From Rhizobium sp. RCAM05350 (GTDB lineage Bacteria > Pseudomonadota > Alphaproteobacteria > Rhizobiales > Rhizobiaceae), in NCBI GenBank assembly GCA_024426085.1, contig CP087972.1, positions 62,001 through 126,000 of the forward strand: a stretch of 64,000 nt of DNA, read 5' to 3'. The position numbers were made by a program, and so were the translations under genes. The notes under the pieces are model-generated. The model was not told the DNA's origin and did no database searches. It saw only the letters and a program-made list of their open reading frames with translations. Positions 21,089 through 29,731 of this stretch are shown piece after piece (within the stretch, counting starts at the first letter, position 1; every line of letters begins with the position of its first letter).

Positions 21089-21496
21089 ATGAAAATTGAC
21101 ATTCTAATAAATGAAAAACCTTGTGAAGAGGAGGTCTTGAGCATTTATAAAGCCAACGACTGGTCATCTGCACAGAAACCCCAAACTTTACTGGCTGCCC
21201 TACACAATTCGCACACTCTGATAACGGCGCGTTCCAATAACCTGTTAATCGGACTGGCAAATGCCATTTCCGACGGACACCTGGTCGTCTACTTTCCCCA
21301 TCTGCTTGTGCATCCTGACTTTCAGAGACGGGGCATCGGTCGCAAATTGATGACCGCAATGCTCCAGAAATATGCTGACTTTCATCAGATAATGCTCACT
21401 GCGGACGGTAACTCCGTTCGCTTCTACGAGGGCCTTGGGTTTGCCAAAGCGGGCAGCACCGTTCCAATGTGGATCTATGCTGGAACAGACCATTAA
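21089..21496 (+). CDS. GNAT-family N-acetyltransferase
   Basis: Intact, 135 residues. Start ATG 21089 has GGAG 5 bp upstream. The acetyl-CoA pyrophosphate-binding motif A is VHPDFQRRGIGRKLMTAML, and motif B is SVRFYEGLGFAKAG. These short GNAT proteins acetylate small molecules or protein N-termini; the substrate cannot be told. The gene ends 13 bp before an IS insertion. Its AT content is higher than that of its neighbours, which fits recent acquisition. Confidence 0.88.
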   Translation: MKIDILINEKPCEEEVLSIYKANDWSSAQKPQTLLAALHNSHTLITARSNNLLIGLANAISDGHLVVYFPHLLVHPDFQRRGIGRKLMTAMLQKYADFHQIMLTADGNSVRFYEGLGFAKAGSTVPMWIYAGTDH

Positions 21497-21509
21497 TTAA
21501 GCGTGCCTA

Positions 21510-22366
21510 GGCCGTAGTGACGATTTAACTATTTGAGCCAGATGGCGATGGCTGCGAGTTTGACGACACCCATGAAGTTGGCCAGAAGCTTGTCGTATCG
21601 GGTTGCGACGCGTCGGAACTGTTTGAGCCTGTTGAAGAAGCGCTCGATGCGATTGCGCTCCTTGTAGAGTTCGGCGTCGTAGGCACGCTGAACCTTTCGG
21701 TTGCGCCTGGGCGGGATGACGAGGCGTGTTCCTGCCTGCGTGATCCTTTCGCACAGATGATCGGCATCATAGCCTTTGTCTGCAAGGGCGGCCACGGCCT
21801 CGAAACCGTCGACGAGATCATGGGCAAAGGCGATGTCGTTGCGTTGTCCGGGAGAGCCTATCAATCGGATTGGAAGGCCGAGCGCTTCCGTCGCTGCGTG
21901 GATTTTGGTGCTCAATCCACCGCGAGACCGGCCCAGGCCCTGGGCATCCGCCCCCTTTTAGCTTGCGTGCGCCGGCGGCATGCTGATGCGCCCGCACGAT
22001 GGTACTATCAATCATCAGCCATTCGAGGTCGGCTTCACGCGAAAGAACCGACAGCATCTCGTCAAGAACACCCATCTCGATCCAGCGGTAATAGCGCCGC
22101 TTCACCGAGCGATAGTCGCCAAGCCGCTCGGGCAGGTCGCGCCAACGGCCGCCAGAGCGCGCCATCCATAGAAGCGCATCCAGAAATGTTCGATTATCCG
22201 TGCAAGGGCCACGCTTGCCTTTGGTGCCGCCCGGCACAAAGCCCTTGATCCGTTCCCATTGATCATCCCGAAGCGTATCGCAATCCATCACCGATCTCCA
22301 AAATCAGCTTTGAATCCGATTTGCGCACCTTTGGGAACCCTAAATCCTTAAATCGTCACCACACCC
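21510..22366 (-). mobile_element. IS5-family (IS427-group-like) insertion sequence, copy 1
   Basis: An 857-bp element bounded by inverted repeats (left GGCCGTAGTGACGATTTAAC, right complement GGGTGTGGTGACGATTTAAG) and flanked by TA at 21508-21509 and 22367-22368, the expected 2-bp duplication. It holds two overlapping transposase frames on the minus strand. A second copy at 39817-40673 has the same length and orientation; I noticed only two base differences (in the codon context near 21631 and near 22338). The near identity indicates recent transposition. Confidence 0.93.
21529..22291 (-). CDS. IS427-like transposase, two overlapping frames (copy 1)
   Basis: OrfA (22291 to 21818, 157 residues) starts MMDCDTLRDDQWERIKGF and contains the first catalytic Asp in WLMIDSTIVRAHQHAAG. 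OrfB (to 21529) contains the second Asp in ALADKGYDADHL and the Glu region RNRIERFFNRLKQFRRVATRYDK. The frames overlap by about 100 bp across an AAAAGGGGG run, where a net +1 (or -2) slip of ribosome or polymerase would yield the full DDE enzyme of about 255 residues. Because both copies carry the same split, it is a feature of the element and not an error. Confidence 0.9.
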
Positions 22367-22394
22367 TAATGTTCATGAACTTACGTTCAGCCCC

Positions 22395-22418
22395 TTGACT
22401 TAAAGTACACTCGAACCC
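22395..22418 (+). promoter_or_regulatory. MerR-type promoter/operator remnant
   Basis: TTGACT followed by TTAAAGTACACTCGAACC resembles the spaced dyad of MerR-family (aldehyde or SoxR-like) promoters. It lies about 30 bp upstream of a decayed merR-like gene. Motif similarity only. Confidence 0.45.
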
Positions 22419-22449
22419 TCAGCCTTGAATGCATCGTGGCGAAAGAAGG

Positions 22450-22645
22450 GTGCTCACGAAGAATGGCGAACTGGCGAAGCGTTCTGGACTGTCGGCCCAT
22501 ACCATCCGTTGAGAGGAATGGGCTGCTTCCCTACGCGTTCAGGGACGCCAACGTGACTACGACGCATCAATCCTGATCTGGATTCAGTTTCTTGGTCGCC
22601 TGAAAACGACCGTGATGCCGATGTGTTCGATCAGCGCACTGGACC
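22450..22645 (+). pseudogene. MerR-family regulator remnant
   Basis: The translation from GTG 22450 gives VLTKNGELAKRSGLSAHTIR, the MerR HTH. Then a broken YYER-like segment reads ERNGLLPYAFRD in another frame, and the original frame later gives QRDYDASILIWIQFLGRLK. Several indels and missing residues occur within 65 codons, and the effector domain is absent. It lies between an IS element and a TetR gene on the opposite strand, consistent with decay after insertion. Confidence 0.65.
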
Positions 22646-22677
22646 GCTCTTGGTAAGGGCATTCCTGTCCTCGTGGC

Positions 22678-23233
22678 CTAACTGATGCTGGTATCGATCC
22701 ATGCGCGTGTCTGCTCAAGAACCTCGTCCGACAGCTCGCGATCGTCGATCGCGCGGGCAAGGATCACGGCCCCGACCATCGCTGCCCAGCTTCCGATCGC
22801 TGTGCGCCGCCTGTCGGCCCGGATCCAGCTGCGGGAGCGCCTTGTCGATCCGGGCGATCTGCACGCGAAGGCCTTCCGTCATGGCGGCGTGTGCTGCCGG
22901 GGTCTGGTGGCGAATGGCAGCGGCAAGACCGGCCGTGGGGCAGCCACCGGCGGCGTTGTCGCGATGGCGAGGCGAAAGATAGGAGCCGACATAAGCGCGG
23001 AAATCGCCTGCTCCAACGGTGTCCGCAGCAAGGGCATGGACAAGGGTCTGTGCGACCAGATCGTCCTTTGAACTGAAATGGCCATAGAAGCCTCCATGAG
23101 TAAGACCGGCGGCCTTCATCACTTCGGCCACGCTGACTGCGTCGAACCCCTTGTCGCGAAAAAGCCGGCTGGCAACATCCAGAATCCGGCGACGGTTCTC
23201 CGCCATCTGTTCTCGGCTGACCTTCATCTTCAA
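22678..23233 (-). CDS. TetR-family regulator, NemR/AcrR-like (one frameshift)
   Basis: Starts MKMKVSREQMAENRRRILDV at 23233, with HTH SVAEVMKAAGLTHGGFYGHFSSKDDLV. An extra base near 22815 shifts the C-terminus; corrected, it reads AIGSWAAMVGAVILARAIDD and ends IDTSIS at 22678-22680, about 185 residues. It is divergent from an SDR and an Old Yellow Enzyme gene, the arrangement of electrophile-sensing TetR repressors. Paired inverted repeats in the shared promoter (23262-23305) are its probable operators. Confidence 0.86.
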
Positions 23234-23261
23234 AATTCTCCACCGCGGTCGTTGACATTTA

Positions 23262-23305
23262 CATGACAGCCATCATATTTACCTATAATCATGATGAGCG
23301 TCATG
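23262..23305. promoter_or_regulatory. Promoter with paired TetR-like operators
   Basis: CATGATGAGCGTCATG (23290-23305) is an inverted repeat; a diverged copy CATGACAGCCATCAT lies at 23262-23276. A TATAAT box at 23284-23289 sits between them and a TTGACA box lies at 23252-23257. The sites lie between the tetR start (23233) and SDR start (23339), positioned to block RNA polymerase on both sides. Confidence 0.6.
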
Positions 23306-23338
23306 AATATAGGTCCCCTCAGAGAAAAGAGCAATCCC

Positions 23339-24126
23339 ATGACCACAAGTCCAGCAGTCCTCATTACCGGCGCCTCCACCGGCATCGGCGGTCCTATGCA
23401 GAACGCTTCGCTCGGCGCGGGCACGACCTTGTGCTGGTCGCGCGTGACGTGGCGCGCCTGGAGGCCATGGCAGGCCCTCTTCGTCAGGAAACCCGCGTGG
23501 CGATCGACATCATCCAAGCCGATCTTACGCAGCCCGCTGATCTTGCGAAGGTAGAGACGAGACTACGCGACGACGCCCGCATCGGCATCCTCGTCAACAA
23601 TGCCGGAACGGCCATCGGCGGAACCTTCGTCGAACAGAGCATTGACGACATGACACGGCTTGTTGCGCTCAACACGACCGCCCTTCTGCGGCTTGCCAGT
23701 GCCATCGCCCCACGTCTCGCAAAGAGCGGCGAAGGGGCGATCATCAATATCGGTTCGGTGGTCGGGTTGGCGCCGGAGTTTGGAATGACGGTCTACGGCG
23801 CAACCAAGGCCTTCGTCCTGTTCCTGTCTCAGGGGCTCAGCCTCGAACTTGGGCCGAAAGGCGTCTACGTCCAGGCTGTGCTTCCAGCCACAACTCGAAC
23901 CGAAATCTGGGGGCATGTTGGCGCCGACGTCAACGCACTTTCCAACGTCATGGAGGTGAACGATCTGGTCGATGCGGCGCTGGTTGGTTTCGACCGCCGC
24001 GAGCCGGTGACCATCCCGCCGCTTCCAGATGCCGGTCAGTGGGAGGCGTTTGATTCTGCGCGCAAGGCCATGCTTGCCAATTTCGGCAACGCACTTCCTG
24101 CCGAGCGTTACCGCACGGTCGCCTGA
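23339..24126 (+). CDS. Short-chain dehydrogenase/reductase (one frameshift)
   Basis: Classical SDR: the cofactor motif TGASTGIGRSYAERFARRG (a base is missing near 23390, between GIG and RSYAE), NNAG in ILVNNAGTAIGG, the catalytic Ser in INIGSVVGLAP and Tyr-Lys in YGATKAFVL. About 263 residues. It is the first gene of a unit with the following ene-reductase, 56 bp apart. Probably reduces reactive carbonyls; substrate unknown. Confidence 0.9.
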
Positions 24127-24182
24127 ACACCACGCAACCATCCAGAGACAGACCGCTGCAGCGGCAACACCATAGGTGAACT

Positions 24183-25278
24183 ATGACCAGCAAGACGCTT
24201 TTTGAGGCCTATACGCTCGGCTCGCTGACCCTCTCCAATCGCAATGTGATGGCGCCTCTGACGCGCAATCGCGCCGGCCCGGGCTTCATTGCGGGCGACC
24301 TTACTGCTGAATATTACGGCCAGCGTGCCTCGGCCGGGTTGATCATTTCCGAGGCCACGCAGATCTCGCAGCAGGGACAGGGCTACCAGGACACGCCCGG
24401 CATCTACACTGAGGCTCAGATCGAGGGCTGGCGCAAGGTCACCACTGCCGTGCATGCGAAGGGCGGCCACATCTTCCTGCAACTCTGGCACGTCGGCCGC
24501 ATCAGCCATGTCGACCTTCAGGAGAACGGCGCTGCACCGGTTGCGCCTTCAGCGATCCGGGCTGAGGCCAAGACGTTCGTCAACAATGCCTTCGTGGATG
24601 TTTCGCAACCCCGTGCCCTCGAGCTCGACGAGCTTCCGGGGATCGTCAACGACTTCCGGCAAGCAGCCGCAAGCGCCATTGAGGCCGGTTTCGATGGCGT
24701 CGAGATTCACGGAGCCAACGGCTATCTGCTCGACCAATTCGCCAAGGACGGCGCCAACGTTCGGACAGACGCCTATGGCGGCTCTGTCGAAAACCGCGCC
24801 CGCCTGATGCTGGAAGTCACGGCTGCGGTTGTCGAGGAAATCAGCGCTGCGCGCACCGGCATCCGGATCTCGCCGGTCTCGCCCGCCAATGGCATTTCAA
24901 GCAGTGACCCCCAGCCGCTGTTCGACTATATCGTCGAACAACTCAGAAGCCCTTGGTATCGTCTACATTCATGTCGTCGAGGGCGCCACCGGCGGGCCGC
25001 AGGATGCCGCGCCGTTCGACTTCGGATCGCTTCGCCATCGCTTCAGCAAGACCTATATCGCCAACAATGGCTATGACCTCAAACTCGCGACATCAAATCT
25101 TGCGGATGGCAAGGCGGATCTGTTTGCTTTCGGACGGCCGTTTATCGCAAATCCCGACCTAGTCGAGCGCCTGAAAACCGGCGCGCCGCTGACACAGATC
25201 GATCCTTCCACGCTCTACGGCGGTGGCGCTGCTGGCTATACCGATTATCCCGCGTTCGCAGCAACATCCGGCAAGTAG
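24183..25278 (+). CDS. Old Yellow Enzyme family NADH:flavin oxidoreductase (NemA-like; one frameshift)
   Basis: FMN-dependent ene-reductase TIM barrel: NRNVMAPLTRNRAGPG, AGLIISEATQIS, LQLWHVGRISH, the substrate-binding GFDGVEIHGANGYLLDQFA and C-terminal DLFAFGRPFIANPDLVERL. A frame change near 24940 (EQL/EALGIVYIHV) splits it; joined length about 365 residues is normal. Such enzymes reduce activated alkenes, nitro compounds and quinones. Pairing with a TetR and an SDR suggests electrophile detoxification. Confidence 0.92.
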
Positions 25279-25283
25279 GAGCC

Positions 25284-25317
25284 TTGGGGCCGCACTTCGA
25301 TGCGGCCCCAATCCTTT
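25284..25317 (+). terminator. Rho-independent terminator after the ene-reductase gene
   Basis: A perfect 11-bp stem (25284-25294 with 25301-25311) with a CTTCGA loop is followed by TCCTTT, 5 bp after the stop codon. It is GC-rich and strong; the T-tract is short. Confidence 0.75.
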
Positions 25318-25648
25318 GCGCTGTCTGCAACAGTGCGGAGACATCTGTTGATTTCCACGCGGAACTTAGCGGCTCAGTTCTGCATGGAAATCAACACTCA
25401 GAGCCGAAATCTACCGTTATCCAGACGCAGATCCACCGATCAAGCGCCTGACCGCTTTCGACCGCTTCCGGGCCTGATGCAATCCATTTGATCGATCTCT
25501 AAACGGACCCATGCTATGAGCGCATGGCCGACCCGAGCCCTTGTGCCTTATCGACGGTCGGGCATTAGTCTATATTCCAATCATCGAAACAACGTTGGAA
25601 CCAAAGTAAGGTTGCTGGCGTCAAGAGGCCTCACGAAAGGGGATCATC
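25318..25648. other. Upstream region of the DUF1127 gene, no gene recognised
   Basis: This 331-bp stretch between the terminator and the DUF1127 start shows no convincing coding frame. It should contain the promoter for the small gene and the RNA hairpins downstream; I could not pick a -35/-10 pair with normal spacing. Confidence 0.4.
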
Positions 25649-25806
25649 ATGAACGTAGCACCTCTTTCAACACTTGGCGCAAGTATCGTCAGGCCGTTAC
25701 CGAACTTGGCCGCATGAGCTCGCGCGAACTGCAGGACCTCGGTATCAATCGCGCCGACATCCACAGCGTTGCCCGCGTCGGTTGCTCGCTAAGCGGCTCT
25801 TTCTAA
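25649..25806 (+). CDS. DUF1127 small protein (frameshift near start)
   Basis: The conserved core SFNTWRKYRQAVTELGRMSS and RELQDLGINRADI identifies the DUF1127 (YjiS-like) family, about 50 residues and arginine-rich. ATG 25649, with an AAAGGGGAT site upstream, gives MNVA; a missing base near 25662 must be restored to join it to SFNTW. In Rhodobacter and rhizobia such genes precede, and are co-transcribed with, CCUCCUCCC-loop small RNAs, which is exactly what follows here. The proteins affect RNA turnover and metabolism. Confidence 0.85.
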
Positions 25807-25897
25807 GCCATTTGAGTAACAAGACGCCCGCTGATGATGTGGGCGTTTCTGTGTCTGGCCTGCCGCGAGGCGCTAAGCTGGAGATTTCTCCCCTCAG

Positions 25898-25930
25898 AGT
25901 GCAGCCATGCACTTTTCGCATGGCTGCACT
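25898..25930. repeat. Perfect 13-bp inverted repeat between DUF1127 gene and small-RNA hairpins
   Basis: AGTGCAGCCATGC (25898-25910) pairs perfectly with GCATGGCTGCACT (25918-25930) around a 7-nt loop ACTTTTC. There is no T-tract on either strand. A weaker hairpin (ACGCCC/GGGCGT, 25824-25846) precedes it. It could be an RNA-processing site between the DUF1127 mRNA and the small RNAs, or a separate hairpin RNA. Confidence 0.6.
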
Positions 25931-25979
25931 GCAGCAAAGTCTATTTAATGAGCGGCGAGAATGGGTATCTTGGTTTTCA

Positions 25980-26140
25980 TCGAAGCGATGCACCTCCTCC
26001 CGCAGAGCTTCGATTTCAGACGCCCCACTCCTCCTCCCAGGGGAGTCTGTCGGAACAGCGGCACTCCTCCTCCCAGTCGCTGTTCGGTTCTTTTCGAAAA
26101 GCCTGCCGCACCTCCTCCCGCGGCGGGCTTTTCTTTTTTT
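25980..26140 (+). ncRNA. Tandem cuckoo/CcsR-like small RNAs with CCTCCTCCC loops
   Basis: Four consecutive stem-loops each present CCTCCTCCC in the loop: stem TCGAAGC/GCTTCGA (25980-26013), CAGACGCCCC/GGGGAGTCTG (26017-26049), GAACAGCG/CGCTGTTC (26053-26085), and GAAAAGCCTGCCGC/GCGGCGGGCTTTTC (26096-26133). The last is followed by a run of seven T and so is also the terminator. Stem sequences differ while the loop motif is constant, which is compensatory conservation. The motif is complementary to Shine-Dalgarno sequences. Position after a DUF1127 gene matches the described CcsR/cuckoo RNA family. Confidence 0.85.
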
Positions 26141-26171
26141 CAGGCCCGTCGCATCAGAGTTCGAGAGCGAG

Positions 26172-26403
26172 CTACGGTTCTTGCCCGCTGTCTTCGGTGT
26201 TGAGCGATGACAGGGTGACGCCTAGCAGTCGCACCGGAAGTTTCAACGGAAACACAGAGGTGAGCAGCGTCTCCGCAATCTCCAGCACCATGTCGATATT
26301 GAAGACGGCTCCGGACACGGTCTTTCTGCGTGTCGCTTGGCTCAAATCCGAATATTTGATCTTGACGGTGATCGTCTTTCCCGTGATGTCATGCGCTTAT
26401 TGA
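26172..26403 (-). pseudogene. DNA polymerase IV (DinB) C-terminal fragment
   Basis: The minus strand reads DITGKTITVKIKYSDLSQAT, then RRKTVSGAVF...AETLLTSVFPLKLPVRLLGVTLSSL and stops at 26172-26174. This is the little-finger domain end of DinB (Y-family polymerase). The palm, fingers and thumb are absent upstream. About 75 codons remain, without internal stops, so the truncation may be recent. Confidence 0.75.
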
Positions 26404-26572
26404 TTTCCGCTTTAAATTGATCAGGTTTTTCGTTTCGCACTGAGCCCGTAACGGAAGCAATTGATAAACCATTTCAAAGCCATAATGAAAGTGAACCGGC
26501 TCACGCGCAAGTCGAAATACGGCTCAATTCAACGCGGAAATCAACAAATAGAGGCTACGAGGCGCGAGAGAG

Positions 26573-26739
26573 CGGCTTAGATCGGACCCCGACCTTTCCA
26601 AAACAACGCCCGACATGAGTTTTGATTGTGTTTGGCGAACGCCAAGTGTTTTCGCAATATCATGAAGGTTCCTGCTGCCGATCAACGTTGCCACCCTCAA
26701 GTCGGCATCCGTCAAGTCGAACATCAGTTGCAGTTGCAT
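26573..26739 (-). pseudogene. LuxR-type HTH fragment
   Basis: MFDLTDADLRVATLIGS followed by RNLHDIAKTLGVRQTQ is the LuxR/GerE helix-turn-helix start. After a frame change near 26630 the pattern continues KTHVGRCFGKVGVRSKPLSRA, the recognition helix and end of the domain. No sensor domain is recognisable upstream. Probably the tail of a decayed LuxR regulator. Confidence 0.6.
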
Positions 26740-27085
26740 GCAAGTGTCTCGATTGTCGCCAGCTTGCCCATCTGCAGGGCGGTCTTGATGCGGCTTTTGT
26801 CACGCAGGGTCGCCTAATCAATTTTGCGCGCTCAAAGGCGCACTGCGTCAGACGGTCTGGTCGGCGTCGAGGTGTCGTCCTTCAGTCACTCAAGGATCTG
26901 GTCTTCAAGAAAGTAACGAAGCAAGGCTGGGACCTATATGATGTCAGCTTTGAGAATAGCCAACTGTTGTGGAGCTTCGTGCTGGACGAAGGGCGGGCAA
27001 TTTAGCGGCCTATTTTATCGGTCGCCTCCTGAACTCTAGCCCAAATGCTGAGTTCGCCAATTCCTGACTTTTAGAAAGGTAAACT
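26740..27085. other. Region between gene remnants, no gene recognised
   Basis: The stretch holds an open plus-strand frame ending at 27005 (..KQGWDLYDVSFENSQLLWSF..), but it overlaps the LuxR remnant on the other strand, lacks a ribosome-binding site and I recognise no family. It may be part of the same decayed DNA. Confidence 0.3.
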
Positions 27086-27290
27086 GTGGAGATCCTTTAC
27101 CAGCTTCATGTTGCCGAGACGGGTGGATGGCTGGTGAGCCACCGGATGAACTCCGCTCTTCCCGGTTACCTCATGATTAGTTCCAAGACCGACACCAATG
27201 ATCTGTACGCGTTCCCAGAAAGCGCTTAAGGCGAACTCGGTCCCCTGCTTGTGATGGCTCAGAAAGTGCTAGTCTCTGGGTGCTACATTG
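27086..27290 (+). pseudogene. HIT-family (nucleotide hydrolase) N-terminal remnant
   Basis: From GTG 27086 the translation reads VEILYQLHVAETGGWLVSHR, then MNSALPGYLMISSKTDTND and, past an in-frame TAA at 27227, GELGPLLVMAQKVL. This is the N-terminal half of HIT superfamily proteins (SALPGYLMI pattern). The catalytic HxHxH segment is absent, and the sequence runs into the converging GntR gene. A broken fragment; family call by pattern memory. Confidence 0.5.
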
Positions 27291-28086
27291 CTCAGGGGCG
27301 AGTCCGCGCCGTCTGAAAAACCACGATATCGCAGGTGGCTCCTGCTGAGATGTGCCCGCATGGCCTCGCGTGCCCGTTCTGCATTCCCCGAGCTGATTGC
27401 CTCATAGATTGCTCGATGCTCGACCACTGTATTCTGGATATAGTCGAGAGTGATGAGGGCCGGGTTGAGCTGCTTGGAGAAAGCCGGTTGCGGAAGAATT
27501 TGCAGGCTCATAAGGCTGAAGAACTCGATGAAGGCGCCATTGTTTGTTGCTTCTGCGATCGATCGGTGAAAAACAAAGTCGAGATGGTCAAGAGCGGTTT
27601 CGTCCTCAAGTGAAGCCTCGAACTCGCGGGCCGCGTTCCAGATGTTGGATTCCTGAGCCCAGGATCGCCGAACGGCGGCCAACCCGGCAGCATGCACCTC
27701 GAAAGCCATTCTAAGTTCCAGCAGGTCCATGAATGACGTTTGCAGACGGGCCAGGGGGCAAGCGCGAGGTTTGCATCCAGCGAGCTGGCATCTTCAATGT
27801 CCAGATCCGGTCGATCTCGCACGAACACCCCGACACCGTGACGAGACTCGACAATGCCGTCGGACCGTAAGGCCGATACTGCTTCTCGAATGACTGTCCT
27901 GCTGACGCCGAACCGCTCGGATAATTCGGCGAGCGACCCCAGTTTGGCACCGCTCTCGAACTGGCCGTTGCCGATGTGAGCCTTGAGCGCCTGAATTGTT
28001 CGGCCCGTTAAACTGTCCAAAACCTGTTTCCCTTTGCCCCAAATCACGCTGCAGAATGTAGTGTTTTGCGCAAGGTAGCACTTCAC
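27269..28086 (-). CDS. GntR-family regulator, FadR/FCD type (one frameshift)
   Basis: The winged HTH GSLAELSERFGVSRTVIREAVSALRSDGIVE is followed, after a break near 27745, by an FCD ligand domain (LLELRMAFEVHAAGLAA, DLDFVFHRSIAEATNN-like with metal-binding Asp/His, VEHRAIYEAISSGNAERARE). The GTG at 28086 gives about 270 residues; a start nearer VLDSLTGRTIQAL (about 28020) would give about 250, nearer the usual size. FCD regulators bind organic acids. Divergent from the RidA/ABC/hydantoinase genes, its probable regulon. Confidence 0.87.
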
Positions 28087-28117
28087 TCGGTGGTGATGCT
28101 ACCACTTGGTGCTAATT
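28074..28117. promoter_or_regulatory. Inverted repeats at the gntR start
   Basis: GGTAGCA (28074-28080) is inverted as TGCTACC (28097-28103), which also pairs imperfectly with GGTGCTA at 28108-28114. The repeats overlap the proposed GTG start and upstream region of the GntR gene, so they may be an autoregulatory operator. Sequence pattern only. Confidence 0.4.
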
Positions 28118-28310
28118 TCGTTGATACAGAGTGCGCACACCTGCTCAGACGAAGGGGACAGCAACCACTCTACGGGAGGTAGAAGCTAAAAATTTTTTGC
28201 TCATAAAGCCCTTGAACACCGATGATACTACCAATAAATCGATTTAAGGAGCTTCCTAAATGATTGTTATAACCGCATAAACTGAATATTCCACAGGGAC
28301 TTATGCCTAA

Positions 28311-28354
28311 GAGATAGTATCTCATGATTTTGTCTTGACAAGAGATACTATTTC
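28311..28354 (+). promoter_or_regulatory. Paired GAGATA-N-TATCTC operators around a TTGACA box
   Basis: GAGATAGTATCTC (28311-28323) is a perfect 13-bp palindrome about its centre; GAGATACTATTTC (28342-28354) is a one-mismatch copy 31 bp (three helical turns) downstream. A TTGACA box (28335-28340) sits between them, facing the RidA gene. This is a natural repressor arrangement for the adjacent FCD-GntR protein. The -10 element is weak (AATTCT at 28358). Confidence 0.65.
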
Positions 28355-28471
28355 ATCAATTCTCATCAACAGAAAAGTGGAGCAACATCTGACGCATTAG
28401 TAGCGCTGGGTAAATGCTCCGGGGAACGTGGTTCAGGGCGTCAGTGCGTCTGAAAATGATGGGAAAATGCT

Positions 28472-28946
28472 ATGGGTGTCGTCGCCGCACGTCTCACCGA
28501 GCTCGGTATCGTATTGCCTACGATTGCCCCGGCTTCAGGAAATTACATTCCTCATCGGCTCGTCGGAAGCCTTCTGTTCGTATCAGGCCAGATCCCGCGG
28601 ATCGACGGTGTTGAGCATTATGTCGGCGTGGTGGGGCAGGATATCTCGCCTGAGGACGGATATAGGGCCGCCCGCCTCTGCGCGCTCAATATCGTAGCAC
28701 GGGTCAATACTGCTCTGGATGGCGATCTTAACCGCGTCATCGCCTGCGCTCAGCTGCGTGGCTTTGTCAATGCGCCCGCGGATTTCAGAGGCCATCCGGC
28801 GGTGATTGACGGCGCTTCCGACCTTCTTGTGGAGATCTTTGGCAACAAGGGGCGCCATGTTCTGCACCGCGCTTGGCGCCGGATCGTTGCCGCGCGGATC
28901 CTCCGTCGAGGTCGACGCTATTTTCGAAGTCGCACCGAAAGCCTGA
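28472..28946 (+). CDS. RidA/YjgF-family protein (one frameshift)
   Basis: The pattern [28 protein letters not shown] and the central [16 protein letters not shown] identify the RidA family (longer GNYxP subgroup, about 153 residues). An extra T near 28862 shifts the end; corrected, it reads [21 protein letters not shown] and ends VAPKA at 28944-28946. RidA proteins hydrolyse reactive enamine/imine intermediates made by PLP and amino-acid enzymes. Its place at the head of an operon with an aminotransferase fits that role. The conserved substrate Arg is in VRTALG. Confidence 0.86.
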
Positions 28947-28965
28947 CAGAAAAGGGGAACTGGCC

Positions 28966-29721
28966 ATGAACGGGACCAGCATGTCGGAAAAAGCCATAGC
29001 CATGACGGGTGTCAACAAATGGTACGGTCATCTCCAAGTCTTGAAGGCGATCAACCTTGAGGTTGGGCGCGGCGAGCATATCGTCCTGTGTGGGCCCTCC
29101 GGTTCAGGCAAATCTACTCTCATCCGCTGTATCAATCACCTGGAGGAAATCCAGGAGGGCAGCATCGCCGTCAATGGTACGACGCTCAGCCAGAAGGGTA
29201 GCAACGCCGACCATATCCGCCACGATGTCGGCATGGTGTTTCAGCAGTTCAACCTTTTTCCGCATTTGACCGTTCTGCAGAACTGTATGCTCGCCCAGCG
29301 CCGGGTGCGCAAAGCTTCCGTAGCCGAGGCGAAAGACAAGGCAATGCTCCATCTGGAGCGGGTGCATATTGCTGAACAGGCCCAAAAATATCCCGCACAG
29401 CTTTCCGGCGGCCAGCAGCAGCGCGTGGCTATCGCCCGGGCACTCTGCATGGATCCCAAGATTATGCTCTTCGATGAGCCCACCTCGGCGCTCGACCCTG
29501 AAATGGTCAAGGAAGTACTCGACACGATGATCTCGCTTGCAGACGATGGCATCACCATGATCTGCGTCACCCACGAGATGGGCTTTGCGCGTGCCGTCGC
29601 ACATCGCGTCATCTTCATGGACCGTGGCGAAATCATTGAGAGCGCCAAGCCGGACGTCTTTTTCAGCAATCCGGCTCACGAGCGAACCAAAACGTTCCTC
29701 AGCCAGATCCTCAACCATTGA
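28966..29721 (+). CDS. Polar amino acid ABC transporter ATPase (GlnQ/HisP type)
   Basis: Intact, 251 residues. Walker [14 protein letters not shown]-loop [17 protein letters not shown], signature LSGGQQQR, Walker [16 protein letters not shown] and H-loop [13 protein letters not shown] are all canonical for the PAAT family. It lies 19 bp after the RidA gene and 10 bp before the first permease, so it is one operon. Confidence 0.95.
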   Translation: MNGTSMSEKAIAMTGVNKWYGHLQVLKAINLEVGRGEHIVLCGPSGSGKSTLIRCINHLEEIQEGSIAVNGTTLSQKGSNADHIRHDVGMVFQQFNLFPHLTVLQNCMLAQRRVRKASVAEAKDKAMLHLERVHIAEQAQKYPAQLSGGQQQRVAIARALCMDPKIMLFDEPTSALDPEMVKEVLDTMISLADDGITMICVTHEMGFARAVAHRVIFMDRGEIIESAKPDVFFSNPAHERTKTFLSQILNH

Positions 29722-29731
29722 GGCGGGGCTG

